Below, piece by piece: positions 26,250 through 34,947 of a stretch of DNA of 64,000 nt. The number at the start of each line of letters is the position of its first letter. Positions within the stretch are counted from its first letter, which is position 1. The position numbers and the translations under genes were made by a program. The stretch covers positions 17,025 through 81,024 of the forward strand of contig NZ_SMSJ01000022.1 in NCBI RefSeq assembly GCF_004355005.1, read 5' to 3'. Source of the stretch: Dankookia rubra. GTDB taxonomy: Bacteria; Pseudomonadota; Alphaproteobacteria; Acetobacterales; Acetobacteraceae. The notes under the pieces were generated by a model, which saw only the letters and a program-made list of their open reading frames with translations, was not told the origin of the DNA and did no database searches.

Positions 26250-26849
26250 ATGCCCCTTTCGCCGCCCGCCCCGCGCGAGATGCTGCACCGCCGCGAGATC
26301 GACATCCGCGGCTGGCGGCGCGAGGACGGGCTCTACGACATCGAGGCTTACCTGCTCGACACCAAGGCCCATCCCTTCGAGAACGAGGACCGCGGTACCA
26401 TCCGGCCGGGCGAGCCGCTGCACGGGCTCTGGCTGCGGCTGACGGTGCGGGAGGACATGGAGATCGTCTCGGCCGAGGCGTCCTCCGACCACACGCCCTA
26501 TGCCGTCTGTCCCTCCGCCGCGCCGAATTTCGCCCGCCTCGCGGGGCTCAGGATCGGCGCCGGCTTCAACCGCGCGGTGGCCGAGCGGGTCGGCGGCGCG
26601 CTCGGCTGCACCCATCTGCGGGAGGTGCTCGGGCAGATGGCGACCGTCGCCTTCCAGACCCTCTATCCCATCCGGGCGCAGCGGGAGCGGGAGGAGACGG
26701 CGCGCATCCTGGCCGGGGGCGGGGCGGTGCCGAAGCGCCGGCCGGCCATGCTCGGCAGCTGCATCGCCTATGCGCCGGACAGCCCGGTGAGCCTGGCACG
26801 CTGGCCCTGGCTGAAGGACGCGGCGGCGAAGGACCAGGCGGCCGAGTAG
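26250..26849 (+). CDS. DUF2889 domain protein
   Basis: A 199-residue protein matching the uncharacterised DUF2889 family: it opens with MLHRREIDIRGWRREDGLYD and IEAYLLDTKAHPFENEDRG, and continues with LWLRLTVREDMEIVSAEASS and the Gly-rich GCTHLREVLGQMATVAFQTL. Members are found near aromatic catabolism and secondary metabolism genes, without known activity. No signal peptide. The stop lies 3 bp from the end of convergent anmK, so the two transcripts must overlap or share a terminator. Confidence 0.8.
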   Translation: MPLSPPAPREMLHRREIDIRGWRREDGLYDIEAYLLDTKAHPFENEDRGTIRPGEPLHGLWLRLTVREDMEIVSAEASSDHTPYAVCPSAAPNFARLAGLRIGAGFNRAVAERVGGALGCTHLREVLGQMATVAFQTLYPIRAQREREETARILAGGGAVPKRRPAMLGSCIAYAPDSPVSLARWPWLKDAAAKDQAAE

Positions 26850-26852
26850 GCG

Positions 26853-28046
26853 CTACCTTCCGACGATCCGCCCGCCGCCGAGCGGCCGCGGCGCGCCGGT
26901 GGTGCCGGGGAAGGTCAGCGGCAGCCCGTGCCAGCAGCGCGCCGCCAGCACGCCGAAGGCCTGGGCTTCCAGCGCATCGCCGTTCCAGCCGGCGACCTCG
27001 ACCGGCCGCACCGGCGCTTCCAGCGTGCCGGCCAGCGCCCGCATCATCGCCGGGTTGCGCCGGCCGCCGCCGGCCACCAGCCATTGCAGCGGCGGGTCGG
27101 GGAAGTGGCGGCCGGCCGCGGCGACGCAGACCGCGGCGAAGGCGACCAGCGTCGCCGCGCCATCCTGCGGCGAAAGCGCCTGCGCCCCGGCCTCCCGCAG
27201 CGCCCGGTCGAAATCCAGCCGGTCGAGCGATTTCGGCGGCGGCGCCGCCAGGTACGGGTGCGCCATCAACCGGCCGAGCACCGCGCCGTCCGGCTGCCCG
27301 GCCAGGGCCAGCAGCCCGTCCCGGTCGTAGTCGGTCTGCGCGTGCTTGCGCGCCCAGTCGTCGAGCGGCCCGTTGGCCGGGCCGGTATCGAAGGCGACCA
27401 GCGCCCCGTCGGGCCCGATCCAGGTGACGTTGCCGACCCCGCCGAGGTTCAGCACCGCCAGCGGCTTCGGCAGGCTGGCCGCGAGCACCGCATGCACCAC
27501 CGGCACCAGCGGCGCGCCCTGGCCGCCGGCGGCGACGTCGGCGCTGCGGAAGTCGTGCGCGACGGGCAGCCCCGTGGCGCGGGACAGCCAAGCGGCATCG
27601 CCCACCTGCCAGGTGCGGCCGGGCGCGGCATCCCCCGGCCGGGCCGGGCGGTGCAGGATGGTCTGGCCGTGGAAGCCGACCAGGTCGGTCGCCTCGCCCA
27701 GCACCCGGGCGACCTCGGCGCGCAGCGTCGCCACCGCTTCGGCATGCCGCGCGGTCAGCCGGCGGACGCAGTCGGCCAGGAAGGGGTCGCCTTCCGCGAT
27801 CTCCCCCGCGTCGCGCGAATGCGCGCCGGCAGCCACGTCGCGCGAATGCGCGCCCGCAGCCATGTCGCGCGGCTGCGCGCCGGCAACGAGGTCCAGCAGC
27901 CGCCGCAGGTCGCGGCGCAGCGCGGGTTCGTAGGGCAGGGTCAGCACCGGGCCCATCCGCCCGATCGCCTCGCCGTCCGTTTCCACCCAGGCGGCATCCA
28001 CCCCGTCGAGGGAGGTGCCGCTCATCAGCCCGATGGTTCTAAGCAT
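26853..28046 (-). CDS. anmK: anhydro-N-acetylmuramic acid kinase with an internal repeat insertion
   Basis: A 397-residue AnmK, which opens the anhydro ring of recycled peptidoglycan sugar and phosphorylates it to MurNAc-6-P. The N-terminus [19 protein letters not shown] is the ATP-binding signature. [35 protein letters not shown] and [14 protein letters not shown] are also conserved. The usual length is about 370. The excess comes mainly from residues 53-79, three near-identical nonamers of the form (V/M)AAGAHSRD, which relatives lack. Divergent from tyrS, with 69 bp between. Confidence 0.93.
   Translation of the reverse strand: MLRTIGLMSGTSLDGVDAAWVETDGEAIGRMGPVLTLPYEPALRRDLRRLLDLVAGAQPRDMAAGAHSRDVAAGAHSRDAGEIAEGDPFLADCVRRLTARHAEAVATLRAEVARVLGEATDLVGFHGQTILHRPARPGDAAPGRTWQVGDAAWLSRATGLPVAHDFRSADVAAGGQGAPLVPVVHAVLAASLPKPLAVLNLGGVGNVTWIGPDGALVAFDTGPANGPLDDWARKHAQTDYDRDGLLALAGQPDGAVLGRLMAHPYLAAPPPKSLDRLDFDRALREAGAQALSPQDGAATLVAFAAVCVAAAGRHFPDPPLQWLVAGGGRRNPAMMRALAGTLEAPVRPVEVAGWNGDALEAQAFGVLAARCWHGLPLTFPGTTGAPRPLGGGRIVGR
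27810..27890. repeat. 27-bp in-frame tandem repeat inside anmK, 3 units
   Basis: Units 27810-27836, 27837-27863 and 27864-27890. The first two differ at 2 of 27 positions; the third is more diverged. Because 27 is a multiple of three, the reading frame is kept and each unit adds nine residues. Confidence 0.9.
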
Positions 28047-28115
28047 GCGGCCCCTATGCTAGGGGAGCCGCCCCTGCGAAGCCAGCAGGCCCTACCCGAG
28101 GATCCAGTTGTGGCG

Positions 28116-29351
28116 ATGAGCGGCCCCGAGAGCGAGTTCCTGCACCAGGCGCAGGAGCGCGGCTACATCCACCAGGTCACCGACGCGGCGGCGCTGGATG
28201 CGCGGCTGAAGGCCGGGCCGGTCTCGGGCTATATCGGCTTCGACTGCACGGCGGACAGCCTGCATGTCGGCAGCCTGCTGCAGATCATGCTGCTGCGGCT
28301 GATGCAGCGCACCGGCCACCGGCCGGTGGTGCTGATGGGCGGCGGGACCACCAAGGTCGGCGATCCCTCCTTCCGGGACGAGGCGCGGCCGCTGCTGGAC
28401 GATGCGGCGATCGAGCGCAACAAGGCCGGCATCCGCCGCGTCTTCGACGCCTTCCTGAGCTTCGGCGAAGGCCCGACGGACGCGATCATGCTGGACAATG
28501 CCGAATGGCTCGACCAGCTCCGCTACATCCCCTTCCTGCGCGAGGTCGGCCGGCACTTCTCGGTCAACCGCATGCTGACCATGGACAGCGTCCGGCTGCG
28601 GCTGGACCGCGAGCAGAACCTCTCGTTCCTCGAGTTCAACTACATGCTGCTGCAGAGCTACGACTTCGCGGAGCTGCGGCGGCGCTACGGCGTGACCCTG
28701 CAGATGGGCGGCTCCGACCAATGGGGCAACATCGTCATGGGGGCGGAGCTCTGCCGCCGGATGGACGGCGCCGAGGCCTTCGGCGTGACCACGCCGCTGA
28801 TCACCAGCGCCTCGGGCGCCAAGATGGGCAAGACCGCGGCCGGCGCGGTCTGGCTCAGCGCCGAGAAGCTCAGCCCCTTCGACTACTGGCAGTTCTGGCG
28901 CAACACCGAGGATGCCGACGTGGCGCGCTTCCTCGCGCTCTTCACCGAGCTGCCGATGGACGAGGTCCGCCGGCTCGGCGCGCTGGCCGGCGCCGGGATC
29001 AACGAGGCGAAGAAGGTCCTGGCGACCGAGGCGACGGCGCTGCTGCATGGCCGCGCCGCGGCCGAGGCCGCGGCCGAGACCGCCCGCCGCGCCTTCGAGC
29101 AGGGCGAGGCGGCGGAAAGCCTGCCGAGCCTGGTGCATGCCCTGCCGGCGCCGCTGGCCGACCTGCTGGTGGCGGCGAAGCTGGTCGCCAGCAAGGGCGA
29201 GGCGCGTCGGCTGGTGGCGCAGAACGGCGTCCGGCTGAACGACGCGCCGGTCGCCGACCCGCAGCAGGCGGTGGGCCCGGGTGACCTGCGCGACGGCGCG
29301 GCCAAGCTCTCGCTCGGCCGCAAGCGGCACGTGCTGGTGCGGGCGGGCTGA
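28116..29351 (+). CDS. tyrS: tyrosyl-tRNA synthetase
   Basis: A 411-residue class I TyrRS charging tRNA-Tyr. The HIGH-type motif is HVGSLLQ in [15 protein letters not shown] near residue 44; the tyrosine-site segment [10 protein letters not shown] and [15 protein letters not shown] follow; the KMSKS-type loop is GAKMGKT near 235. A C-terminal S4 RNA-binding domain ([20 protein letters not shown]) closes the protein. ATG 28116 is chosen by alignment with the family N-terminus; GTG 28110 is two codons earlier. Convergent with the chemoreceptor gene downstream. Confidence 0.95.
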   Translation: MSGPESEFLHQAQERGYIHQVTDAAALDARLKAGPVSGYIGFDCTADSLHVGSLLQIMLLRLMQRTGHRPVVLMGGGTTKVGDPSFRDEARPLLDDAAIERNKAGIRRVFDAFLSFGEGPTDAIMLDNAEWLDQLRYIPFLREVGRHFSVNRMLTMDSVRLRLDREQNLSFLEFNYMLLQSYDFAELRRRYGVTLQMGGSDQWGNIVMGAELCRRMDGAEAFGVTTPLITSASGAKMGKTAAGAVWLSAEKLSPFDYWQFWRNTEDADVARFLALFTELPMDEVRRLGALAGAGINEAKKVLATEATALLHGRAAAEAAAETARRAFEQGEAAESLPSLVHALPAPLADLLVAAKLVASKGEARRLVAQNGVRLNDAPVADPQQAVGPGDLRDGAAKLSLGRKRHVLVRAG

Positions 29352-29367
29352 CGCTCCCGGCGCGACC

Positions 29368-29390
29368 CTGCGGGAACCCGGGACCCGCAG
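29368..29390. terminator. hairpin between tyrS and a convergent chemoreceptor gene
   Basis: CTGCGGG at 29368-29374 pairs with CCCGCAG at 29384-29390, loop 9 nt, in the 52-bp gap between convergent stops. Symmetric, so it could serve both genes. Confidence 0.5.
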
Positions 29391-29403
29391 AAGGATGCCC
29401 GCC

Positions 29404-31131
29404 TCAGGCGGCGCGCAGCCCCTGCAGCAGCCCGGCCAGCCCGTCCCGCAGCGCGCCGCCCTGCTGCGCCACCGCACCGGTCGCGTCGCGCAGCCCGGCC
29501 AGCGCGCCCGTCGTCTGCTCCACCCCGGCGCTGACATGGGCGATGTTGGCGGAGACGTCGTTGGTGCCCTGCGCCGCTTCGGCGACGTTGCGGGCGATCT
29601 CGCGCGTCGCCGCGCCCTGTTCCTCGACCGCCGCGGCGATGGTCGCCGAAATGCCGTCGACCTCCGCCACCACCTCGGCGATGCCCTTGATGGATTGCAC
29701 CGCGCGGTCGGTCGCCGCCTGGATGGCGGCGATCTGCGCGCCGATCTCCTCGGTCGCGCGGCCGGTCTGGCTGGCCAGGGTCTTCACCTCGCTCGCCACC
29801 ACGGCGAAGCCCTTGCCGGCCTCCCCGGCGCGGGCCGCCTCGATCGTCGCGTTCAGCGCCAGCAGGTTGGTCTGCCCGGCGATGTCGCCGATCAGCCGCA
29901 CCACGTCGCCGATCCGCTGCGCCGCCTCGGACAGGCCGGTCACGGTCCCGTCCGCCTCCCGCGCATCCTGCACCGCGCGCCGCGCGACCTGCGCCGCCGC
30001 GGTCACCTGGCGGGTGATCTCGTTGACCGAGGAGGCCAGTTCCTCGGCCGCCGCGGCGACGGTCTGCACGTTGCTGGTCGCCTCGGTGGCGCCGGCGGCG
30101 ACGGAGGCGGCGCGTTCCGCCGTGCCCTGCGCCGTGCCGTCGAGCCGGGTGATTCCGGTCTCCAGCGTGCCGACCGTGGCCGAGAGGCCCTGCACCACCG
30201 CGCCCAGTTCGCGTTCCACCCGGTCGGCCAGGTCGCGCTGCGCCTGCAGCCGCGCCGCCTCGGCCGCGGCCCGGGCGGCGGCGGCTTCCTGCTCCAGCGT
30301 CCGGGTGCGCAGCGCCGCGTTCCGCAGCACCTCGAGGCCGCGGGCGATGGCGCCCACCTCGTCCGCCCGGGCGGTCGCCTCGACCGGCGTGTCGATCCGG
30401 CCCTCGGCCAGCCCGCCGGCGGTCGCCGTCAGCCGCTTCAGCGGCCCGGTCACGCCGCGCAGCACGATCAGCAGCGCCAGGGAGGTGCCGAGCAGGATGC
30501 CGGCGAGCGAGCCGCCGATCAGCCAAGCTTGGGCACTGGCGGTTTCCGCGTGTGCCGCGGTCTTCACGGATTCGAGCATGCGGATGGCGCGCATCTGCAT
30601 CTCGTTCAGCAGCTCGCCCGCCGCGTCCACCTCGGCGGCGGCGGCCATGGCGGCGCGGGTGGCCGCCTCGAGCTTCCCGGCGCGGGCCAGCGCCTGCACC
30701 TCGGCATGCACCTTCTTGTATGACCCGACGGCAGCGTCGACCTTGACCAGGTCGCGCCTGTTCTTGGGCAGGACCAGCGCGGGGCGCAGCTCGTCGAGCC
30801 GCTTCTCCAGCCGATTCAGGTGGTGGGCCGCCTTCTCCTCCCAGTGCCGGCGCTGCTCGGCCGAGAGCTCAAGCGGCAGGAACTCCACGCTGCGTACCCA
30901 GGCCACGAAATTCACGTCCGCCCGGCCGAGGACGATGCCGCGGTTGCCCACCCCTTCCAGGCTTTTTATGCTCTCGGCCTGGCGCGCGGTCGTGTGGACG
31001 GCGCCCGTGGCGATGCCCGCCGCGAGCAGGCCGAGCAGCCCGACCACGCCGAGCAGCTTCGGCGCGAGGCCGAGCCGCCAGGATGACGTCGTCCGCGAGC
31101 GATCGGCGGGAAGGGCGATGGTGGTGGACAT
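29404..31131 (-). CDS. methyl-accepting chemotaxis protein (four-helix-bundle sensor type)
   Basis: A 575-residue chemoreceptor. TM1 is about 24-46 ([20 protein letters not shown]); the periplasmic region about 47-195 is all helical ([20 protein letters not shown], charged heptads), as in 4HB_MCP sensors; TM2 is about 197-219; then HAMP, a coiled coil and the signalling tip [20 protein letters not shown]. No C-terminal CheR-tether pentapeptide is visible. I start at ATG 31131 rather than the Met five codons upstream. Unlike the other chemoreceptor at 11.2-13.2 kb it lacks a PilZ domain. Confidence 0.92.
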   Translation of the reverse strand: MSTTIALPADRSRTTSSWRLGLAPKLLGVVGLLGLLAAGIATGAVHTTARQAESIKSLEGVGNRGIVLGRADVNFVAWVRSVEFLPLELSAEQRRHWEEKAAHHLNRLEKRLDELRPALVLPKNRRDLVKVDAAVGSYKKVHAEVQALARAGKLEAATRAAMAAAAEVDAAGELLNEMQMRAIRMLESVKTAAHAETASAQAWLIGGSLAGILLGTSLALLIVLRGVTGPLKRLTATAGGLAEGRIDTPVEATARADEVGAIARGLEVLRNAALRTRTLEQEAAAARAAAEAARLQAQRDLADRVERELGAVVQGLSATVGTLETGITRLDGTAQGTAERAASVAAGATEATSNVQTVAAAAEELASSVNEITRQVTAAAQVARRAVQDAREADGTVTGLSEAAQRIGDVVRLIGDIAGQTNLLALNATIEAARAGEAGKGFAVVASEVKTLASQTGRATEEIGAQIAAIQAATDRAVQSIKGIAEVVAEVDGISATIAAAVEEQGAATREIARNVAEAAQGTNDVSANIAHVSAGVEQTTGALAGLRDATGAVAQQGGALRDGLAGLLQGLRAA

Positions 31132-31225
31132 GGGCACTCCGGGCACGAAGGAGGCTGCACCCTGGTGCGGAAATCTGAGGATACGGTGAATCCGCCGCGC
31201 GGCTCCGGCGGCGCTGCCCGGTCCC

Positions 31226-34200
31226 CTATCGCGCCGGCGCCCCGCCCAGACCGAACAGCCCGCGCAGGAAGCCCGGCGTCAGCGCCGCCAGCGGGTTCAC
31301 CGTCACCGTCGGGTCGTCGAGCGGCCCCTGCACCCGGTAGGTCGCGGCGAAGAGGCCGCCGCCGGCCTCCGGGCTGAACAGCCGGCCGAGGATCGGCAGC
31401 CGCCCCAGCAGCGTGTTGAACACATAGGCCGGCACGATGGTGCCCTCGACCGCGGCGACCCGCTTCTCCCGCAGCAGCCTCCCCTTCGCCGTCAGCCCGA
31501 GCGAGGCGGAGAAGGCCCGCGCGTCGGTCAGCACCAGCGCCTCGGGCGTCAGGGAGAAGGGCGCGACGAGGCGGCTGAAGACCAGCCCCTTGCCGCCCTG
31601 CACCGCCTCGACCAGGCCGTAGAGCGTCATCGCCTGCAGCAGCTTGGCCAGGGCCGGGGCGTCGCGCAGGACGAATTGCTCGAGCTCCGCGGTGCCGGCC
31701 AGCGCCGCGCCGGGGCGCAGCTGGTCGTAGTTGCCGCTGACCGAGAGCCTGCCGCCGCGGATCGAATCCGTCAGGTCCATCGCCTGCAGCAGCGCGCCGC
31801 CATCCGCCGCCGTCAGCCGCAGCAGCCGGTGCTGGCCCTGCGGCGCGAGGGTCAGGTCGAACTCGCCGCCCGCGGCGCTGCCGGTGCGGCCGGTCGCCCG
31901 CGCCTCCCGCAGCAGGCCGGCGGCATCGCTCCGCACCCGCGCCCGGGTAGCGTGCAGGTAGCGGCCCTCGCCCATCGTCATCCGCTCGAACCGCAGGTCG
32001 AGCTGCAGCGGCAGGCCGTTCTCGTCCGGCGGGCCGGCGGACGGCGGCTGGTCCTTGGTCCGGAGCACCGGCCGCAGGTCGAGCAGCGGGCCGCGCAGGT
32101 CGGCCTGCCAGGGGCCGCCGGCACGCTCCGGCCGGCGCACCTCGCCGGCGAAGCGGGAGATGCCGAGGCTGCCCTCGGCCAGCTCGAAGCGCTCCAGCCG
32201 GCCCTTCGGGCCGAAGACGCCGCGCCCGCGCAGCGCCAGGTCCGGCGTTTCCAGCAGCATCTGCTCCATGCTGCCGAGCGTCTCGCCCTGCAGCCGCAAG
32301 GTGCCCTCGAACCGGCCGGGCGTGCCGGGCGGCTTGGCCCAGTCCAGCGGCTCCACCCCCAGCCGGGCGTCGCGCAGGTCGCCGCGCAGGGCGACGCTGC
32401 CCTGGCCGCTGCGGCGGCGCTCGTAGCGCGCGTCGAGCGCCACCTGGCCATCGAGGACCTTGCCGGTCTCGACCCCGAGCGCATTGACCTGCGCCGCGTC
32501 GAACCGGCCGGTCAGGCTGCCGCGCTCGGTCACCTGGGACTGGCCGCCGTTGCGGAAGTCCATCTCGAGGTTCAGCCGCACCGGCGCGCCGACCCAGAGC
32601 GCCTGGCCGTTCAGCTTCAGCCCGTCGGTGTCCACCGCGAAGTCGAAATTGCCGCGCTCGACGTCGCGCTCGACCAGGGCGCCGGGGAGCCGGGCCTCGG
32701 TCACCCGGCCGCGGGCGCCGATCCTCAGCAGGTCCATCGGCAGGTCGGCCAGCAGCGGGAAGCTGACCGACACCCGCGCCTCGGCCTGGCCGCCGGCGGC
32801 CTGGACCTCCAGCTTGCGCCTCTCGAAGAGCTTCAGCCGGGGGTGGCGCAGCAGGGCGAAGATCTCGGGCAGCGGCCCCGTGGTCTGGCCGGTGATCTCC
32901 GCCTGCTCGCTGTCGGTGTCGAGCCCGGTGAAGCGGACGGTCGATTCCTTCAGCTCGATCCCGCCGGGCCGTCCGTCCGGCAGCGCCTGGCGGCCGCCGC
33001 GGCCGCGCAGGGTGACCCAGCCCGGGCCGAATTCGGCGCTGCCCGAGACGCCGGTCACCGGCGGCACCGGGCGCAGCCAGTGCACCGTCGCGTCCACCAT
33101 CTCGACCGTGCCGGCGAGCCCGGTGAGCTCGACGCGGTCGAGCGAGGCCGGCGCCGCCGCCTGCACCTGCCAGCGGCCGTTGCGGATCAGCCCGGCGGTC
33201 AGGTTCTGCACCATCCAGTCGCGGGTATTCTCCGCCAGGCCCTTCGGCCAATAGGCGTCGAGCTCGCCGGCGGCCAGGGCATCCAGCGTCAGCCCGGCCT
33301 GCAGCTGCCAGCGTGCCCCGCCCGCCTCATCGGCCAGCCGGGCCTCGCCTTCCGCCACCAGGGTCGGCGGCGGCCGGCCGCCACCCTGCAGGGCCCCGCC
33401 AGGCGGGCGCGCGCCGACCGGGGCGGCGGGCGGCCGCAGCAACAGCCGGTCCAGCCGCAGCAGGCCGGGGGTGTAGCTGGCGGCCAGCTCCGCCGTCTCC
33501 ACCGCGGCCCGGCGGCCGGCGCCGAGGTCGACGACCGCCCGGGCGAGGCCGAGCCCGAGCCGGGCGCCTTCCAGCGTGACCGCATCCAGCCCCGGCGGCA
33601 CCACGAGGTCGAGCCGCGCCCGCGCCTCCCGCAACTGGCCCGAGGGCAGGCTCCGCAGCGCCAGGGCACGGGCTTCCGGCGCCAGGTCGGCCGGCCAGAG
33701 CGCGGGCAGGGTGCTGGCCTGGAAGGGCTCGGTGCCGAGGTCGAGCGCGGCGCGCCAGGCGCCGTCGCGCTGCAGCACCTCGCCGCGCGCGGTCAGGCTC
33801 GGCCCCGGGCGCCCGGATGCCGGTCCCCCGGGGCCGGGCAGCCGCAGCACCGCCTCGCGGATCGTCAGCGCCCGGCTGCTGCCCTCGACCGTCGCGGCGA
33901 GGCCGGCGACCGGCAGCCGGCGGCCGGGGGCGAGCACGAGGGCGCCCGGCCCGGCCTCGAGCCGCGCCTGCATGCGGTCGGGCCGGGCCGCGGCGTCGAA
34001 TTCGGCGCGGGCGGCCAGGGTCACCGGCGCGTCGAGCACCGCGAGCGGCGCCAGCGGCGGCCATATGCTGGCGAGTTCCGCCGGCCGCAGCGCCGGCAGC
34101 AGCAGGCCGAGCGAGATCCGCATCGGCGTGCCGCGCGCCTCGCCCGACAGCCGCACCGGCACGCTGACCGCGCCGGCCCGCAGCAGCGCCTCGCCTTCCC

Positions 34201-34930
34201 CGGCCAGCCCGCCATCCGCGGCGCGGCGCAGGTCGATATGCGGCTCCAGCAGGGTCCAGGTCAGGCCGGCGGCGGGATCGGCCAGCACCGCCTCGCCGCC
34301 GTTGATGCGGATGCGGCGCAGCGCCGCCAGCGCGTCGCGGTCGGAGGCCGGCAGCATCAGCCCGGCCAGCAGCGTCGCCACGTCGGTCTCGGCCAGCGGC
34401 TCCGCCGCGGCGTCCTGCGACGCGGCCGAGCCAGGGGCCGCGGGGCCGAGGCCGAGGGCGATGCCGCCCTCGGTCAGCGTCGCCCGCAGCCGGGGCCGCC
34501 GCAGCTCGATCGTCGCCGGCGCGACGACGCCGCGCAGCAGGGCGCGGAAGGAAAGCGTGAAGGCCGCCTCGGGCAGGTCGATCTCGGCGCCGGCGGCCTG
34601 CAGCCGCACCGCGCGCAGCCGGATATCGAGCGGCGCGGCGGTGCCGCCGCGGAACCCCTCCCAGGCGACCGCGGCCTCGCCGATGCTCAGGCGCGCGCCC
34701 CCCGGCCGGGCATTCACCGTCGCCTCGATCCGCCGTGCGAGCTGCGGCAGGTCGAGCGGCTTCTCCGCCAGCCGCCAGGCAATGCCGCCGAGGCCGAGCA
34801 GCAGCGCGACCGCGAGGAAGACGAGGACGGCGGCGCAGCGATGCGCCCAGCGCCAGCTCCAGTGCCGCCCCGCCCCGGCCGCGCCGTTGTTCCCGGGCGG
34901 GCGAACCGCTTGACCTGGGGCGGCGCTCAC
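31226..34930 (-). CDS. YhdP/AsmA-like large envelope protein (DUF3971)
   Basis: A 1,234-residue protein with one N-terminal membrane helix about 32-54 ([20 protein letters not shown]) followed by a very long, beta-rich periplasmic part. Early segments match DUF3971 ([33 protein letters not shown]), and the C-terminal region matches the AsmA-like C-terminal domain ([40 protein letters not shown]). These AsmA-clan proteins are thought to form grooves carrying phospholipid between inner and outer membranes. The assumed start is only 17 bp from the divergent glnE start. No partner gene is adjacent. Confidence 0.85.
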   Translation of the reverse strand: MSAAPGQAVRPPGNNGAAGAGRHWSWRWAHRCAAVLVFLAVALLLGLGGIAWRLAEKPLDLPQLARRIEATVNARPGGARLSIGEAAVAWEGFRGGTAAPLDIRLRAVRLQAAGAEIDLPEAAFTLSFRALLRGVVAPATIELRRPRLRATLTEGGIALGLGPAAPGSAASQDAAAEPLAETDVATLLAGLMLPASDRDALAALRRIRINGGEAVLADPAAGLTWTLLEPHIDLRRAADGGLAGEGEALLRAGAVSVPVRLSGEARGTPMRISLGLLLPALRPAELASIWPPLAPLAVLDAPVTLAARAEFDAAARPDRMQARLEAGPGALVLAPGRRLPVAGLAATVEGSSRALTIREAVLRLPGPGGPASGRPGPSLTARGEVLQRDGAWRAALDLGTEPFQASTLPALWPADLAPEARALALRSLPSGQLREARARLDLVVPPGLDAVTLEGARLGLGLARAVVDLGAGRRAAVETAELAASYTPGLLRLDRLLLRPPAAPVGARPPGGALQGGGRPPPTLVAEGEARLADEAGGARWQLQAGLTLDALAAGELDAYWPKGLAENTRDWMVQNLTAGLIRNGRWQVQAAAPASLDRVELTGLAGTVEMVDATVHWLRPVPPVTGVSGSAEFGPGWVTLRGRGGRQALPDGRPGGIELKESTVRFTGLDTDSEQAEITGQTTGPLPEIFALLRHPRLKLFERRKLEVQAAGGQAEARVSVSFPLLADLPMDLLRIGARGRVTEARLPGALVERDVERGNFDFAVDTDGLKLNGQALWVGAPVRLNLEMDFRNGGQSQVTERGSLTGRFDAAQVNALGVETGKVLDGQVALDARYERRRSGQGSVALRGDLRDARLGVEPLDWAKPPGTPGRFEGTLRLQGETLGSMEQMLLETPDLALRGRGVFGPKGRLERFELAEGSLGISRFAGEVRRPERAGGPWQADLRGPLLDLRPVLRTKDQPPSAGPPDENGLPLQLDLRFERMTMGEGRYLHATRARVRSDAAGLLREARATGRTGSAAGGEFDLTLAPQGQHRLLRLTAADGGALLQAMDLTDSIRGGRLSVSGNYDQLRPGAALAGTAELEQFVLRDAPALAKLLQAMTLYGLVEAVQGGKGLVFSRLVAPFSLTPEALVLTDARAFSASLGLTAKGRLLREKRVAAVEGTIVPAYVFNTLLGRLPILGRLFSPEAGGGLFAATYRVQGPLDDPTVTVNPLAALTPGFLRGLFGLGGAPAR

Positions 34931-34947
34931 GCCTTCCCTCCGGGATC

